From Bacilli bacterium (GTDB lineage: Bacteria > Bacillota_I > Bacilli_A > RF39 > UBA660): a stretch of 5,751 nucleotides of DNA. Position 1 is the stretch's first letter; the number at the start of each line of letters is the position of its first letter. The notes under the pieces are model-generated. The model was not told the origin of the DNA and made no database searches. It was given only the letters and a program-made list of their open reading frames with translations. The DNA lies in assembly GCA_900751815.1 (NCBI GenBank), contig CAADST010000075.1, positions 1-5,751 on the forward strand, in the 5' to 3' direction. This document shows positions 4,957 to 5,751 of this stretch, one piece after another. Position numbers and translations under genes: made by a program.

Positions 4957-5751
4957 ATGAAAACAGTATGTTTAATAGGTAAACCTAATGTTGGAAAAAG
5001 TAGTATCTTTAATAGATTAATTAAAGAAAAAAAAGCTATCATTATGGATACTCCAGGTATAACTAGAGATAGATTATATGGCGTAGTTAACTATAATGAT
5101 AAGTCTTTTTGTTTAATCGATACTGGAGGTATATCTTTAGAAAATGGTGACTTTGATAAAGATATACTTATGCAAGCCGAGCTAGCCATAGATGAGGCCG
5201 ATATTATTCTTTTTGTTGTTGATGGCCTAGAAGAACTTGATAAAACTGATCATTATATTAAAGATTTATTACATAAACAAACAAAAGAGGTAATTGTTGT
5301 TGTAAATAAATTGGATAATTCTAAAAGAATGGATAATATCTATAATTTTTATGAACTAGGCTTTAGTAAAGTAATGGGAGTTAGTGCTGAACATAACTTG
5401 GGATTTAAAGAATTACTTGATGAAATAACTAATGATTTACCTGAAGATGCAATTGATGATAATAACAATTTAAAATTTTGTGTTGTTGGTAGACCAAATG
5501 TTGGAAAAAGTAGTTTAATTAATGCCCTACTTAATGAAGAAAGAACCATTGTAAGTGATGTTGCAGGTACAACAAGGGATGCCATTGATACCAATTTTAA
5601 ATATAATCATGAAGAATTTACGGTTATTGATACTGCAGGAATGCGTAAAAAAGGCCGAATTTATGAAAGTGTAGAAAAATATAGTTTAATAAGAAGTCTA
5701 AAAGCAATAGATCGTAGTGATGTTTGTGTTGTTGTAATTAATGCTGAAGAA
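4957..5751 (+). CDS. der: Ribosome assembly GTPase Der (EngA), 5' part, truncated by the window
   Basis: The frame stays open from ATG 4957 to the last base, giving 265 residues of a protein that is usually about 435-440 long. The first GTPase domain has G1 GKPNVGKS (8-15), PGITRDR (33-39), G3 DTGG (55-58), G4 NKLD (117-120) and G5 SAE (143-145). A short acidic linker (about 160-172) joins it to the second domain, with G1 GRPNVGKS (178-185), GTTRDA (204-209) and G3 DTAGMRKKG (225-233). The second NKxD and the C-terminal KH-like domain lie beyond the window. Two tandem GTPase domains identify Der, an essential factor that acts on the large ribosomal subunit. Shine-Dalgarno CGAGGT (4945-4950) lies inside the end of the prepilin-like gene, six bases before the ATG. 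It is the third gene of the engB-prepilin-der cluster. Confidence 0.95.
   Translation, partial: MKTVCLIGKPNVGKSSIFNRLIKEKKAIIMDTPGITRDRLYGVVNYNDKSFCLIDTGGISLENGDFDKDILMQAELAIDEADIILFVVDGLEELDKTDHYIKDLLHKQTKEVIVVVNKLDNSKRMDNIYNFYELGFSKVMGVSAEHNLGFKELLDEITNDLPEDAIDDNNNLKFCVVGRPNVGKSSLINALLNEERTIVSDVAGTTRDAIDTNFKYNHEEFTVIDTAGMRKKGRIYESVEKYSLIRSLKAIDRSDVCVVVINAEE

Noticed and set aside
5349..5594. Minus-strand 81-residue open frame
   Set aside because: It is antisense to the well-supported der coding region with its second G1 motif; Ser/Leu-rich shadow without recognisable motifs.
1..5751. CRISPR array, tRNA/rRNA genes, insertion sequence, phage genes or reverse transcriptase in the window
   Set aside because: I looked on both strands and saw no regular repeat-spacer pattern, no tRNA-like cloverleaf, no transposase or terminal inverted repeats, and no reverse-transcriptase motif in any open frame.

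Overview
This is an AT-rich window that looks like the chromosome of a low-GC Firmicutes/Bacilli-type bacterium, perhaps one of the gut lineages close to the Mollicutes. Most coding DNA is strongly A/T-ending. Shine-Dalgarno sequences are clear (AGGTGG, GAGGTGA, GGGAGG). TGA is used as a real stop codon (at 401, 1148 and 4509) and Trp is always TGG, so the code is the standard bacterial one and not the Mycoplasma code. The taxon is an inference from composition and gene families; no rRNA or tRNA gene is present to confirm it.

Layout. (1) 1-403: the 3' end of a surface-protein-like gene. Its body is AT-rich (about 32% GC), but the segment at about 233-336 is about 55% GC, has no codon ending in A, and encodes a Tyr/Ser/Asp/Phe/Arg/Asn-rich stretch just before a conserved-looking VRPVFYL block. 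This is what the variable region (VR) of a diversity-generating retroelement (DGR) target gene looks like. A very GC-rich hairpin (415-443) follows the stop codon. The reverse transcriptase and template repeat are not in the window. (2) 479-1920: a translationally coupled pair, a LiaF-like membrane protein and a membrane-anchored DUF4097 beta-repeat protein, probably an envelope-stress module. (3) 1907-2290 (minus): a 127-residue conserved-type protein of unknown function, convergent with and overlapping the DUF4097 gene. (4) 2371-3144: an exported SleB/CwlJ-like cell-wall hydrolase candidate, behind a promoter with a duplicated extended -10. (5) 3206-3859: a YdcF/SanA-type DUF218 protein with its own strong promoter and a clear intrinsic terminator. 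(6) 3927-5751: engB (ysxC), a type IV prepilin-like gene and the 5' part of der (engA), tightly packed as one operon.

Most of the window concerns the cell envelope and surface (DGR-type target, LiaF/DUF4097, wall hydrolase, DUF218, prepilin). The right end is ribosome-assembly housekeeping, with a pseudopilin gene placed between two essential GTPases. The main candidate for something unusual is the putative DGR target at the left edge with its downstream hairpin.
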